From Paenibacillus xylanexedens (GTDB lineage: Bacteria > Bacillota > Bacilli > Paenibacillales > Paenibacillaceae): a DNA stretch of 64,000 bases. The notes beneath the pieces are model-generated. The model saw nothing but the letters and a program-made list of their open reading frames with translations, did no database searches and was not told the origin of the DNA. Location: positions 1,240,001 through 1,304,000 of the forward strand of contig NZ_VEBF01000002.1 in the NCBI RefSeq assembly GCF_007676705.1, in the 5' to 3' direction. The position numbers and the translations under genes were made by a program. Position 1 is the stretch's first letter. Each line of letters opens with the position of its first letter. This document shows positions 54,111 through 62,831 of this stretch, piece by piece.

Positions 54111-54581
54111 TTAGGCCGATACGTTAAGCTCTTTTAATACGGCGATCTCATCACAGCAATCCTGCTTGCTGCAATGAACACAGTCGGTCCATACTTTCTC
54201 GGGAAAAATCTCTTTTTCCACCACGGCAAATCCGTTTTTGAGAAAGAAGGACACCTCGTAGGTTAACGCCATAACTTTAGGAATCTGTTGTCTCTCCGCT
54301 TCTTCTACCAGCCGGTCCAGCAATCGGGAGCCAATACCGAGCCCTTTATGCCCTTCCGAGATACCGAGTGATCTGACTTCCACCAGATCATTCCCCAGAC
54401 GACAAAGTGATCCGCAACCCACCACTTCACCATCGACTTCGGCTACAACAAAGTGCTCCAGCTGTCGGTGCAGTATTTCCCGTGATCGCGGAAGCATGAT
54501 CCCACGCTCTGCATAGCCCTTAATCATTTCATACAGTGGTTCAACATCTTCCGGCACAGCTTTTCTGCATATTACCGACAT
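54111..54581 (-). CDS. GNAT N-acetyltransferase (short ArgA-like)
   Basis: A 156-residue GCN5-related acetyltransferase. The acetyl-CoA loop is GHKGLGIGSRLLDRL, preceded by VVGCGSLCRL and VEVRSLGIS. The C-terminal FPEKVWTDCVHCSKQDCCDE, rich in cysteine, is typical of the short N-acetylglutamate-synthase-like group. Glutamate as substrate is plausible but unproven. GGAGGAG precedes the ATG. It stands between the hrcA operon and hemW with its own terminator. Confidence 0.88.
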   Translation of the reverse strand: MSVICRKAVPEDVEPLYEMIKGYAERGIMLPRSREILHRQLEHFVVAEVDGEVVGCGSLCRLGNDLVEVRSLGISEGHKGLGIGSRLLDRLVEEAERQQIPKVMALTYEVSFFLKNGFAVVEKEIFPEKVWTDCVHCSKQDCCDEIAVLKELNVSA

Positions 54582-54644
54582 CCTGCTCTCCTCCTATTAC
54601 CAAGCTTTCCAGAGGAAAGCTGACTTCGTAGTTGTTAAAATAAC

Positions 54645-54686
54645 ACGCTCTGTAAATTCAATATGAATAAATATACAACAGAGCGT
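54645..54686 (-). terminator. Intrinsic terminator downstream of hemW
   Basis: ACGCTCTGT and ACAGAGCGT pair on the minus strand across an A/T-rich loop, followed by GTTATTTTAAC. Located 14 bp after the hemW stop. Confidence 0.75.
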
Positions 54687-54699
54687 ATAGAATTTCAAG

Positions 54700-55884
54700 C
54701 TACGAATTCAGCGATATGGACCCGATAAACTCCGCAAAAACGTCATTTCCGAACAGGATGCCCTGCTCGCTCAGTCGGAAGCCGTCTGCCGTCCGCTCAA
54801 GCAATCCTGCGTTAAGCATTTTGCCCAAAGGCTTCGCAAACACTTCTTCCATGGACTCTCCGAACTGTTCGGTAAAGCGTGAAGATGAAGCCCCTTCCAG
54901 CATTCTCAGTCCAACCATCAGATAATCTTCCATGGCTTCCGGGCGAGCGATCTCAAAATGATCCAGACGAGGCAGCCCTGCCCGTGAAGCTTCAACATAA
55001 GGATTTATACCTTTAATATTCATATGCCGTTCGCGGCCTACATATCCATGTGCACCTGCACCGAGACCATAGTAGTCCTCATTACGCCAGTACGTAATAT
55101 TGTGGCGACTCTCAAAGCCTGGCTTGGCAAAGTTACTGATCTCGTATTGTCCATAGCCTGCTTCTTTCATCCGTTTCATTAATAGAAGATACATTTCCAG
55201 TTCATCATCTTCATGAGGAAGCGGTAACTGGTTCTTCTGATACAGTGTATGGAAAAGTGTATTCTCTTCTACCTTAAGGCTGTAGATGGAGTAATGCGGC
55301 AGATCCAGTTCCAGTGCTTTGTCGATGCTCTCATTCAACATCGCTACGGTCTGGTTCGGCAACCCGAACATCAGGTCAATGGAGAGGTTATTCAAACCTG
55401 CTTTGCGAGCATTCTCCAGACTGCGATATACATCATCCGTATTATGAATACGGCCAATGCCTGTCAGCAGATCATTCTGAAAAGCCTGTACGCCAAAACT
55501 GACGCGATTGACTCCGCCTTCTTTCATCGCAATGAGCTTCTCTGCATCCGTTGTTCCCGGGTTGGCTTCCATCGAAAATTCAATGTCGTCCGCCCAATTC
55601 GGAAAATACGTTTTGACTGAACGAAGAAATACCGCCATCTCATCCGATTTCAGAGCCGTTGGCGTACCGCCACCTACAAATATGGTCTTGATCTCACCCG
55701 GTGGATTGGCCTTAACTGTATGTTCCATCTCCCGTTCCAGCGCTTCGAGATATTGCATCACGGGCTGATCTTTCAGAACGTAAGAGTTAAAGTCGCAATA
55801 AAAACATTTATTCGTGCAAAAGGGAATGTGAAGATACACCGCTTGGGGCGCACCTGTCTTCCGGCTGTGTGCTGCCAATGTCAT
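54700..55884 (-). CDS. hemW: Radical SAM heme chaperone HemW (HemN-like)
   Basis: A radical-SAM protein once called oxygen-independent coproporphyrinogen III oxidase; HemW members lack that activity and act as heme chaperones. The 4Fe-4S cysteines are C23-x3-C27-x2-C30 (PFCTNKCFYC); HemN proper carries a further cysteine in CxxxCxxCxC, which here is D32. GGGTPTALKSDEM and SFGVQAFQN are family blocks. ATG at 55884 gives 394 residues; the frame is open to 55920 without better support. Downstream of lepA as in Bacillus. Confidence 0.94.
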   Translation of the reverse strand: MTLAAHSRKTGAPQAVYLHIPFCTNKCFYCDFNSYVLKDQPVMQYLEALEREMEHTVKANPPGEIKTIFVGGGTPTALKSDEMAVFLRSVKTYFPNWADDIEFSMEANPGTTDAEKLIAMKEGGVNRVSFGVQAFQNDLLTGIGRIHNTDDVYRSLENARKAGLNNLSIDLMFGLPNQTVAMLNESIDKALELDLPHYSIYSLKVEENTLFHTLYQKNQLPLPHEDDELEMYLLLMKRMKEAGYGQYEISNFAKPGFESRHNITYWRNEDYYGLGAGAHGYVGRERHMNIKGINPYVEASRAGLPRLDHFEIARPEAMEDYLMVGLRMLEGASSSRFTEQFGESMEEVFAKPLGKMLNAGLLERTADGFRLSEQGILFGNDVFAEFIGSISLNS

Positions 55885-56085
55885 GGCAAGTCCCCCTCTA
55901 TTTGAAAAAAGGAAAGCCATCCGGCTTCCCTTTCAGCTTAGTTATTTAATATTTTGTGTTGTAACCATGTTGCAGGCAAACGTCCTACAATTCAATTTCG
56001 ATACACACACTCTGTGATGTACCCGAAACAAACTATCGTTTATCCTTTCATACACAAATTATTGATGTACCAAAAGGATTCACGT

Positions 56086-56105
56086 GACGTTTGCAAGCAA
56101 ACGTC
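56086..56105. repeat. 20-bp palindrome immediately after lepA
   Basis: GACGTTTGC-AA-GCAAACGTC sits directly against the lepA stop. A second copy of GCAAACGTCCTA lies about 120 bp away at 55976, so the lepA-hemW gap carries a direct repeat of this half. No U-run follows. Confidence 0.55.
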
Positions 56106-57920
56106 CTAGTCATCGATTTTCAGTACTGCCATGAACGCCTCTTGCGGCACCTCAACGTTACCAACCTGCTTCATCCGCTTCTTACCTTCCTTCTGCTTCT
56201 CAAGCAGTTTCCGTTTCCGCGAGATGTCACCACCATAACACTTGGCAAGTACGTTTTTACGCATTGCTTTTACCGTTTCACGAGCAACGACCTTGGTACC
56301 CACGGATGCCTGAATTGGCACCTCGAACATTTGCCGCGGAATCAGCTCGCGCAGTTTCTCACAGACAATGCGTCCGCGATTATAGGCACGGTCACGGTGA
56401 ACGATGAAGGACAGAGCATCAACCTGTTCGCCATTGAGTACAATATCCATTTTCGCCAGATTGGACTGACGGTAACCGGACAGCTCATAATCCAGGGATG
56501 CGTATCCTTTGGTACCGGATTTCAACTGGTCGAAGAAGTCATATACAATCTCGGACAACGGAATCTCATAGGTAATGGTAACCCGGGTTGTGTCCAGATA
56601 TTCCATATTCACATATTCACCGCGTTTATTCTGACACAGCTCCATAATGGTACCTACATAATCATTCGGTACGATAATATCTGCCTTGACGTATGGTTCC
56701 TCGACGTAATCAATCCGTCCCACCTCAGGATAGTTGGATGGGTTGTCGATTTTCATCACTTCACCATTGGTTAAGGTGACGTGATAGATTACACTTGGTG
56801 CCGTTGTGATCAACGGAATGTTAAACTCCCGCTCGATTCGCTCCTGGATAACGTCCATGTGAAGCAGTCCAAGGAATCCACAACGGAATCCAAAACCGAG
56901 TGCACTGGATGTTTCCGGTTCAAAGCTCAGAGACGCATCGTTCAACTGCAATTTCTCCAACGCTTCACGCAGATCAACATAGTCCGATGTTTCAATCGGA
57001 TAGAGACCACAATACACCATTGGGTTAATTTTGCGATAACCCGGCAGAGGTTCCGGTGTTGGATTTTTGGCATCTGTCACCGTATCCCCGACTTGTGTAT
57101 CGCCTACATGCCGAATACCGGCAACAATAAATCCAACATCACCCACGTTCAGCTCGTCCACGATGGTCATGCGAGGTTTGAACGCGCCAACTTCAATGAC
57201 TTCAAATGATTTACCTGTTGCCATCATTTTGATTTTGGAACCGGATTTGATTTTGCCATCAACAACACGTACGTATACGATTACACCTTTGTACGGGTCA
57301 TAATGCGAGTCGAAAATCAGCGCTTTCAGTGGTTGATCCGGGTCACCAGTAGGTGCCGGAACACTTTGCACCACTTGCTCCAGAATCTCTTTGATCCCGA
57401 TACCCGACTTGGCCGAAGCCAGAACAGCGTTACTCGTATCCAAACCAATAACATCTTCCACTTCCTGCTTTACCCGTTCAGGATCAGCGCTCGGAAGGTC
57501 AATTTTGTTGATAACCGGTAAAATTTCAAGGTTGTTATCCAATGCCAGATACACGTTGGCAAGTGTTTGGGCTTCAATTCCCTGAGCCGCATCCACAACC
57601 AGCAGAGCACCTTCACATGCAGCAAGACTGCGTGATACTTCATACGTGAAGTCTACGTGTCCCGGTGTATCAATCAGATTCAATAAATACTCTTCACCGT
57701 CATCAGCTTTGTAGCTCAGAGCAACTGCCTGTAGCTTGATCGTTATTCCACGTTCGCGTTCAAGATCCATCTTATCCAGAACTTGATCCTGCATTTCACG
57801 TGAAGTGAGCGCACCTGTGTACTCCAAGATCCGGTCCGCAAGTGTTGATTTGCCGTGATCTATATGTGCAATAATAGAAAAGTTACGAATTTTACGTTGT
57901 CTTGCCCGAATATCAGTCAT
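56106..57920 (-). CDS. lepA: Elongation factor 4 (LepA)
   Basis: A 604-residue translational GTPase linked to 30S biogenesis and ribosome back-translocation. G1 is AHIDHGKS (19-26), then [16 protein letters not shown] and NKIDLP. The C-terminal domain unique to LepA ends in [20 protein letters not shown]. Normal length. Together with hemW it recalls the B. subtilis lepA-hemN order. Confidence 0.98.
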   Translation of the reverse strand: MTDIRARQRKIRNFSIIAHIDHGKSTLADRILEYTGALTSREMQDQVLDKMDLERERGITIKLQAVALSYKADDGEEYLLNLIDTPGHVDFTYEVSRSLAACEGALLVVDAAQGIEAQTLANVYLALDNNLEILPVINKIDLPSADPERVKQEVEDVIGLDTSNAVLASAKSGIGIKEILEQVVQSVPAPTGDPDQPLKALIFDSHYDPYKGVIVYVRVVDGKIKSGSKIKMMATGKSFEVIEVGAFKPRMTIVDELNVGDVGFIVAGIRHVGDTQVGDTVTDAKNPTPEPLPGYRKINPMVYCGLYPIETSDYVDLREALEKLQLNDASLSFEPETSSALGFGFRCGFLGLLHMDVIQERIEREFNIPLITTAPSVIYHVTLTNGEVMKIDNPSNYPEVGRIDYVEEPYVKADIIVPNDYVGTIMELCQNKRGEYVNMEYLDTTRVTITYEIPLSEIVYDFFDQLKSGTKGYASLDYELSGYRQSNLAKMDIVLNGEQVDALSFIVHRDRAYNRGRIVCEKLRELIPRQMFEVPIQASVGTKVVARETVKAMRKNVLAKCYGGDISRKRKLLEKQKEGKKRMKQVGNVEVPQEAFMAVLKIDD

Positions 57921-58066
57921 TCCTTACCCCCAGAAACAGCCTAGTGTCAATCACTTCATTATAACAGTTGATGCAGGGTGCATCAATCCCGTGATGTCTT
58001 AACTTTTATAATAAAGTGTAATCATTCACTCCCAGAGGTTATATTGTACCTTTAAATCATGGTATT

Positions 58067-58426
58067 TTATTCAGCAACTCCGCTAAATAGAGAGACCACC
58101 CACTTGATTCCACTTTGAGACAAATTTTGTAATAGTCCAGCCGTTTTGTCTGCCAGTTCATCAACCGGAGCTTTATTCTGATCTGCCCCAAGCACTTGGC
58201 TTGGTGATTGTACAGGTACAAATGGTGGTTCTTTGACTTCCTTTTGGACAGGTGCAGTCTGAACAGATTCGGTAACCGATGTTGCTCGCTCTGTTGTCAC
58301 GGCGGTTGGTGTGGCACCTGATGGATTACCCATATGAAAGTTACTGCCAGCCAGCTGCATTCCGAACAAAACACCCAGCAACATTAATACAGCGATAGAT
58401 AACAGTCTTTTACCGAATCTGGACAT
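58067..58426 (-). CDS. yqxA: YqxA-like (DUF3679) sporulation-locus protein
   Basis: A 119-residue protein with an N-terminal TM helix (LLSIAVLMLLGVLFGMQLAG), a Thr/Val/Pro-rich linker and a short amphipathic C-terminus (LQNLSQSGIKWVVSLFSG). Its place between spoIIP and lepA equals B. subtilis yqxA, and the GVLFGMQxA segment fits that family. Function unknown. It follows spoIIP by 53 bp and is probably co-transcribed. Confidence 0.75.
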   Translation of the reverse strand: MSRFGKRLLSIAVLMLLGVLFGMQLAGSNFHMGNPSGATPTAVTTERATSVTESVQTAPVQKEVKEPPFVPVQSPSQVLGADQNKAPVDELADKTAGLLQNLSQSGIKWVVSLFSGVAE

Positions 58427-58479
58427 ATGCTTTGCCTCCCGTCACTCTACTATTTTTTGTCTTCTTACATATATAGTTC

Positions 58480-59775
58480 CTAACCACCCTGCGACGAAGT
58501 CTCTGCACTGGCTTTGTCCACCTTCTGATCTTCCCAATACACCTCGGCAATCATATCAGCGAGAATCTTGGATGTGCGCTGTAGCTCAGCTCCTGTATTG
58601 TCAATGCCGCCAATCTCGATCAAAATGCTGTTGGGCGAAAGGGTTTGGTTATACTCTCCGTTGTTGGCTCCTCCGCCATCCTTGCCCCACACACCTCGGG
58701 ATACCCCAGGATACTTGGCTTCCAGTTTCTTATGAATTTTCGCTGCAAAGGCTTCATTTTGACGCCAATTCGGATTTTCATGTCCAATAATGAAATACAC
58801 TTTGGCATAGCCCAAGTCGTTAATGGTAGTCGTTGTTTTGCCATGACGCTGGGAATCCCGATGAATGTCTATGAGGTACGTCAGATCGTCATTTTGAGCA
58901 AGTGCCGTTTTTACGGTTTGACGGGAGTATTTATAGGAATAGTTCCAGTTATAATCCTTTACTTTGGTAGGGTAATCATCCTTTGCGTGTTCTACGCCGA
59001 TTCCCAGCTTCTCCAGACTGTCTGAGAGATAGGTTCCCACTTGAAACACATTGCCTGTTGATTTGCCGGATGATGGATTGTCACTCTTTGTACCTAACAG
59101 CGGGTTGTAGCCTTCCCGTGGATGGGAATGATAGATAAGAACTGATTTTCTGCCTGATGTCGGTGAGCCGCTATTGTCTTTCTCGCCATCCTTTGCTGGG
59201 GGGTCTTCTTTAACTTCTCCATCTCCCGGCTCGCTCGAATCAGGCGGATCCGTGTTGTCCTGACCTGGCGGAACATGCAGCTCACTACCGGGTTTCCCTC
59301 CACCCGCAGATGCCGTATCCGTAAGACCAGGACCGGGCTGATAATCTTCGGGAGCCTCGGCCTTTTCGTTACCAGAGCCGGGCCGGAGCAGTACAGGTTG
59401 GTTGGCACCCATGCCGGGCATTTCTCTCGCAATCAGGCTCTTGGGATCTTGAGGGTTAACATTCGTAAGTAGTTGAAAAACAAAAGAGGTGAGATTCTCT
59501 CCTGATATGGCAGAGGTCTGTTCTTTCTGGGTGAGATGGGGCATCTCCATACCAAGCATATCGACAAAAAAGCGGCTTGATACGGCGCTCGCAAATCCTT
59601 TCATGGAAGAAACGGGTGAATTATTTAGACGTTTCTCTGCCATTCCTCCGAGACCAAGTACGACAAAAAACAAAGCGGATATGATCATAAGCAACAACAA
59701 CGTACGGCCCATGGCCAGCACGTGCAGACATCTTTTTTTCCACTTTCCAATATTCCAGGCCAATATCTTGTTCAT
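58480..59775 (-). CDS. spoIIP: Stage II sporulation protein P (peptidoglycan amidase/endopeptidase)
   Basis: Part of the SpoIIDMP engulfment machine that cleaves cell-wall peptidoglycan in the mother cell. An N-terminal TM helix (GRTLLLLMIISALFFVVLGL) anchors it; a Pro/Asp/Glu-rich linker follows; the catalytic domain has LIYHSHPREGYNPL, IDIHRDSQ and LIEIGGIDNT with the zinc-binding His and Glu. 431 residues from the ATG at 59775 (GGAG eight bases upstream). A CATAGAGT box at 59823-59816 loosely resembles a SigE -10, without a clear -35. Confidence 0.96.
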   Translation of the reverse strand: MNKILAWNIGKWKKRCLHVLAMGRTLLLLMIISALFFVVLGLGGMAEKRLNNSPVSSMKGFASAVSSRFFVDMLGMEMPHLTQKEQTSAISGENLTSFVFQLLTNVNPQDPKSLIAREMPGMGANQPVLLRPGSGNEKAEAPEDYQPGPGLTDTASAGGGKPGSELHVPPGQDNTDPPDSSEPGDGEVKEDPPAKDGEKDNSGSPTSGRKSVLIYHSHPREGYNPLLGTKSDNPSSGKSTGNVFQVGTYLSDSLEKLGIGVEHAKDDYPTKVKDYNWNYSYKYSRQTVKTALAQNDDLTYLIDIHRDSQRHGKTTTTINDLGYAKVYFIIGHENPNWRQNEAFAAKIHKKLEAKYPGVSRGVWGKDGGGANNGEYNQTLSPNSILIEIGGIDNTGAELQRTSKILADMIAEVYWEDQKVDKASAETSSQGG

Positions 59776-59865
59776 TCTGCTGTCTCCTTCCTTGCTGGAC
59801 AACTCTTATACTTCAACTCTATGAGCCTGCAAGATTTGATAGAACAGGAAAATGAAAGATTCCAG

Positions 59866-59899
59866 GAACAAAAAAGAAAGTCCGATAGATTCGGACCTT
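59866..59899 (-). terminator. Intrinsic terminator of gpr
   Basis: AAGGTCCGA pairs with TCGGACTT on the minus strand, then TCTTTTTTG. Located about 20 bp after the gpr stop. Confidence 0.82.
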
Positions 59900-59919
59900 C
59901 TTCTGAGCAGTTTTTAGTT

Positions 59920-60921
59920 TTAATGTGTATAGGCAGCAACGTTATCCGGATTCACTGCATCATGGAGTGCGGCGTTAAGCCCTGTAGCAATAACATTGGC
60001 AATGCCTTCGATAAACTCATCAATTTCCTTTGGGGTTACGATTAGGTCATGACCCAGTGGTTCCAGTACCTCTTTCACCAAACTCAGGCGATCTTCTTCA
60101 CCGATGTCGTCCAGCATGCCCATAATTTGCTTCGTCTGATCCGTTTCCTGGCGGAAATGTGAGCGCATCATCTCAATGACATTGTTCACAATAGTAGACG
60201 CGTAACATACGGTCGGTACACCGATAGCGATGCAGGGAACACCTAATATCTCACGGGTCAAGCCTCGCCGTTTGTTCCCAATACCTGAACCAGGATGGAT
60301 ACCGATGTCCGCTACCTGAATGGTTGTATTCACACGTTCCAGAGAACGGGAGGCCAGGGCATCAATCGCAATAATGGCATCCGGCTTGGTACGGTCAACA
60401 ATACCCTGTACAATGTCACTGGATTCAATGCCCGTTGTACCCAGCACACCGGGAGCAATCGCGCTGACTTCCCGATACCCTGGGGCGACCTGATCTGGCA
60501 CCAATTCGAAATACTGACGGGTCACCATCAGATTCTCCACCACAAGCGGACCAAGTGAATCCGGCGTGACATGCAAGTTACCGAGACCCACAATCAGGAT
60601 CTTGGATGTTTTGTTGATCCCCGCCTTAATCATAAAATCTTCCATCTCACGTGTAAATTCAGCGGCAACACGCTCCTGTAGCACGGTATCACCATTCCGA
60701 AGTGACGGCACCTCCAAAGTGACATAGTGACCTTTCACCCTACCAATGGCTTTGGCAGCTTCATCATTAAGTACATCAATACGTGTAATCGTAATACCCT
60801 CTTTTTTCTCTACATCTTCCCGTAGTCCGGGAATCGTCTGTTTCTGTCCACCTTGCGCCATTTCCTTGGAGTCGATTGCCAAATCGGTACGAACTGTATA
60901 GTTTTGCAAATCCAGTGTCAT
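59920..60921 (-). CDS. gpr: Germination protease Gpr
   Basis: Degrades small acid-soluble spore proteins at germination; made as a zymogen in the forespore. The protein starts MTLDLQNYTVRTDLAIDSKE, and the prepeptide region EMAQGG lies just upstream of the mature start as in B. subtilis. VGLGNLHVTPDSLGPLVVEN and IAIDALASRSLERVNTTIQV are strong family blocks. The ATG at 60921 has GGGAGG upstream and gives 333 residues; the open frame continues to 61017 but has no support. Divergent from rpsT. Confidence 0.96.
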   Translation of the reverse strand: MTLDLQNYTVRTDLAIDSKEMAQGGQKQTIPGLREDVEKKEGITITRIDVLNDEAAKAIGRVKGHYVTLEVPSLRNGDTVLQERVAAEFTREMEDFMIKAGINKTSKILIVGLGNLHVTPDSLGPLVVENLMVTRQYFELVPDQVAPGYREVSAIAPGVLGTTGIESSDIVQGIVDRTKPDAIIAIDALASRSLERVNTTIQVADIGIHPGSGIGNKRRGLTREILGVPCIAIGVPTVCYASTIVNNVIEMMRSHFRQETDQTKQIMGMLDDIGEEDRLSLVKEVLEPLGHDLIVTPKEIDEFIEGIANVIATGLNAALHDAVNPDNVAAYTH

Positions 60922-60953
60922 TCTGTCCCTGCCTCCCTTACCGCATTTGAGCA

Positions 60954-60983
60954 TATTGTGTGGGAAAAAGAGTTTCTTTATGC
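60954..60983 (-). promoter_or_regulatory. Putative SigG-type promoter of gpr
   Basis: Minus strand GCATA (60983-60979), 18-bp spacer, CACAATA (60960-60954). It fits the forespore SigG pattern (GHATR, 17-18 bp, CATACTA) with two mismatches in the -10, and gpr is a SigG gene in B. subtilis. Confidence 0.45.
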
Positions 60984-61011
60984 AGCATGTCGAACATCGT
61001 AGGAATATCTG

Positions 61012-61040
61012 TTGCATTTTACATGCTAGCGTGATAGAAT
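61012..61040 (+). promoter_or_regulatory. SigA-type promoter of rpsT
   Basis: TTGCAT (61012-61017), 17-bp spacer, TAGAAT (61035-61040), leaving a leader of about 50 nt before the rpsT ATG. Confidence 0.65.
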
Positions 61041-61096
61041 ATTTTAAGTTGTGAAACGTTTGTATTCATGCAAATGCCTTACAGGAGGTGAATGTA

Positions 61097-61369
61097 ATGC
61101 CAAACATCAAATCCGCTGTTAAACGCGTAAAAACGAGCGACAAGCGCCGCGCACTCAACGCTTCCCAGAAATCTGCACTCCGTACAGCTGTTAAAGCTGC
61201 TGATGCTGCTCTGGTAAGTAACGAAGTTGATACTGCAAAAGCTGCGATTCAAGCTGCTTCCAAAAAGCTGGACAAGGCTGTAACTAAAGGTCTGGTTCAT
61301 AAAAATGCTGCAGCACGCAAAAAGTCTCGCTTGGCGAAAAAACTGAACGCTCTTTCCGCACAAGCGTAA
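61097..61369 (+). CDS. rpsT: 30S ribosomal protein S20
   Basis: A 90-residue basic helical protein ([20 protein letters not shown], then [20 protein letters not shown]). The ATG at 61097 has AGGAGG eight bases upstream; the in-frame GTG at 61088 lies inside that site. Plus-strand gene, flanked by divergent gpr and convergent holA, as in Bacillus. Confidence 0.97.
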   Translation: MPNIKSAVKRVKTSDKRRALNASQKSALRTAVKAADAALVSNEVDTAKAAIQAASKKLDKAVTKGLVHKNAAARKKSRLAKKLNALSAQA

Positions 61370-61398
61370 GAAGCGTTACTTATACGATCCAATGGAAA

Positions 61399-61432
61399 AA
61401 TCCTGAACAGCATAGGCTTTCAGGATTTTTTA
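61399..61432 (+). terminator. Intrinsic terminator of rpsT
   Basis: AATCCTGA and TCAGGATT pair with a 13-base loop, followed by TTTTTAG, about 30 bp after the rpsT stop. Confidence 0.88.
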
Positions 61433-61461
61433 GTATCTGATTCGATAAGTATACGACACAG

Positions 61462-61523
61462 ACAAAGCGACCTTTATTCCGATGATTTAACCATCATGGA
61501 GCAAAGGTCGCTTTGTTTTTTTA
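61462..61523. terminator. Second terminator between rpsT and holA
   Basis: ACAAAGCGACCTTT and AAAGGTCGCTTTGT form a perfect 14-bp stem followed by TTTTTTATTC on the plus strand. On the minus strand, after holA, the tail is weaker, but it may serve both genes. Confidence 0.8.
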
Positions 61524-61558
61524 TTCATCCTATGATTCTATCAGGTTTAGGTATCATT

Positions 61559-62575
61559 TTACGCACCAAGTCTTAATAAGAACAACTCCAGACCAAGCAC
61601 TTTATCGATAGCTCCTGTTTTCATCTGGTAATCCAGTTCACTGAGGTGACTCAGGATCATTCTCAGACGATCCGGCTGAAATTTACGAGCTTGTTCACCT
61701 GCAATCTTGACAGCGTAAGGATGCAGACCAAGCTGACTGGCAATTTGCTGCTGGGAGTAACTTTGTTGGCCCAACTCTTTCACCTGAATCATGATCCGAA
61801 ACTGGCGGGCGATTAAAGCTGCAATTTTGATCGGTTCTTCCCGTTGTTTCAACAGCTCATAGAAAAGAGCAAGCGCCTTCTCTAATCGCAAATTGGCGAG
61901 TTCTTCCACCAGGGAAAATACATTCTGCTCTGTGCTACGGGCAACCAGCGATTCAATATCAGCACGCTTGATTGTCCCCCCACTACCCGCGAACAAACAT
62001 AGTTTGTCTACTTCAGCAGATAAGGTCTGAAGCCCTGTTCCCGCGTAGCTAACCAGTGTGTCCGCTGCTCCAGTTTCAAAAGAGACATCGCGCTGCTTCG
62101 CCAGTTTTACAATCCAACTCAACAGCTCATCTCCACTTAATGGAGCAAAAGCAAGAACGACCGCCTGCTTCTTAACAGCCTTCACCAGTTTCTTCCGCTC
62201 ATCCAACTTATCCCCCTGAGCCAAAAACACAATCGTACTATATTCTGCAGGATTGTCCATATATGTAAGCAGACGATCAACCTGGTGTTCGATCTTGGAT
62301 TCTTTACCTGCAGTAAACAGGCTCGCATCCCTTACAATAATTAATTTGCGGGGAACCAGAAATGGTACGGTCTCCGCTTCTTCAATAACGACCTCCACGG
62401 CCGTTTCAGACAAATCATATGGAATAATCGCAAAATCACGATGTTCTTCTTCAATAACCTGCTCTTTTAACATATCCGTAAATTGCTGTATCTGATACTT
62501 CTCCGTTCCATACAGCACATAGATCGGAGCTGGTTCTCCACTACGTATTGCCTTTGTTGCACTCTTCACATCCAT
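61559..62575 (-). CDS. holA: DNA polymerase III delta subunit HolA
   Basis: The wrench subunit of the clamp loader. MDVKSATKAIRSGEPAPIYV with VLYGTEKYQIQQF begins domain I. LLSWIVKLAKQRDVSFETGA and GTGLQTLSAEVDKLCLF cover the linker and domain II; FRIMIQVKELGQQSYSQQQI lies in the C-terminal collar domain. 338 residues, normal. In B. subtilis it is yqeN, downstream of comEC; here the upstream neighbour is an anti-sigma-like gene. Confidence 0.96.
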   Translation of the reverse strand: MDVKSATKAIRSGEPAPIYVLYGTEKYQIQQFTDMLKEQVIEEEHRDFAIIPYDLSETAVEVVIEEAETVPFLVPRKLIIVRDASLFTAGKESKIEHQVDRLLTYMDNPAEYSTIVFLAQGDKLDERKKLVKAVKKQAVVLAFAPLSGDELLSWIVKLAKQRDVSFETGAADTLVSYAGTGLQTLSAEVDKLCLFAGSGGTIKRADIESLVARSTEQNVFSLVEELANLRLEKALALFYELLKQREEPIKIAALIARQFRIMIQVKELGQQSYSQQQIASQLGLHPYAVKIAGEQARKFQPDRLRMILSHLSELDYQMKTGAIDKVLGLELFLLRLGA

Positions 62576-62627
62576 TCACGGTGCCTCCTTATCCCTCTTA
62601 TCCTACCAGAAAAAGCGCAAGACAACA

Positions 62628-62662
62628 AAGGGACCTTACATCCAGTTACGGATGAAGGTCCC
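62628..62662 (-). terminator. Intrinsic terminator of the anti-sigma-like gene
   Basis: GGGACCTTCATCC and GGATGTAAGGTCCC pair on the minus strand around six bases, then TTTGTTGTC. It separates this gene from holA. The rest of the 256-bp gap 62576-62831 shows nothing else. Confidence 0.75.
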
Positions 62663-62831
62663 CTGTCCTACATCTATATAAACGCTGACACCAGCAGTTC
62701 TAGAAAAAGCTGATGCGCGGTCATACGACGTCAGTTGTTTGAACTGAGATAGGACGTTTTGTTACTTCCAATATATGCTTGTCATACTGAAAATGTTCTT
62801 TTGTTTTAAGGATTAGAATCCCTAACTCCAC

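Noticed and set aside
54700-55884. True coproporphyrinogen III oxidase (HemN)
   Set aside because: The cluster motif here is PFCTNKCFYC followed by DF, without the extra cysteine of HemN, and the lepA neighbourhood is that of HemW.
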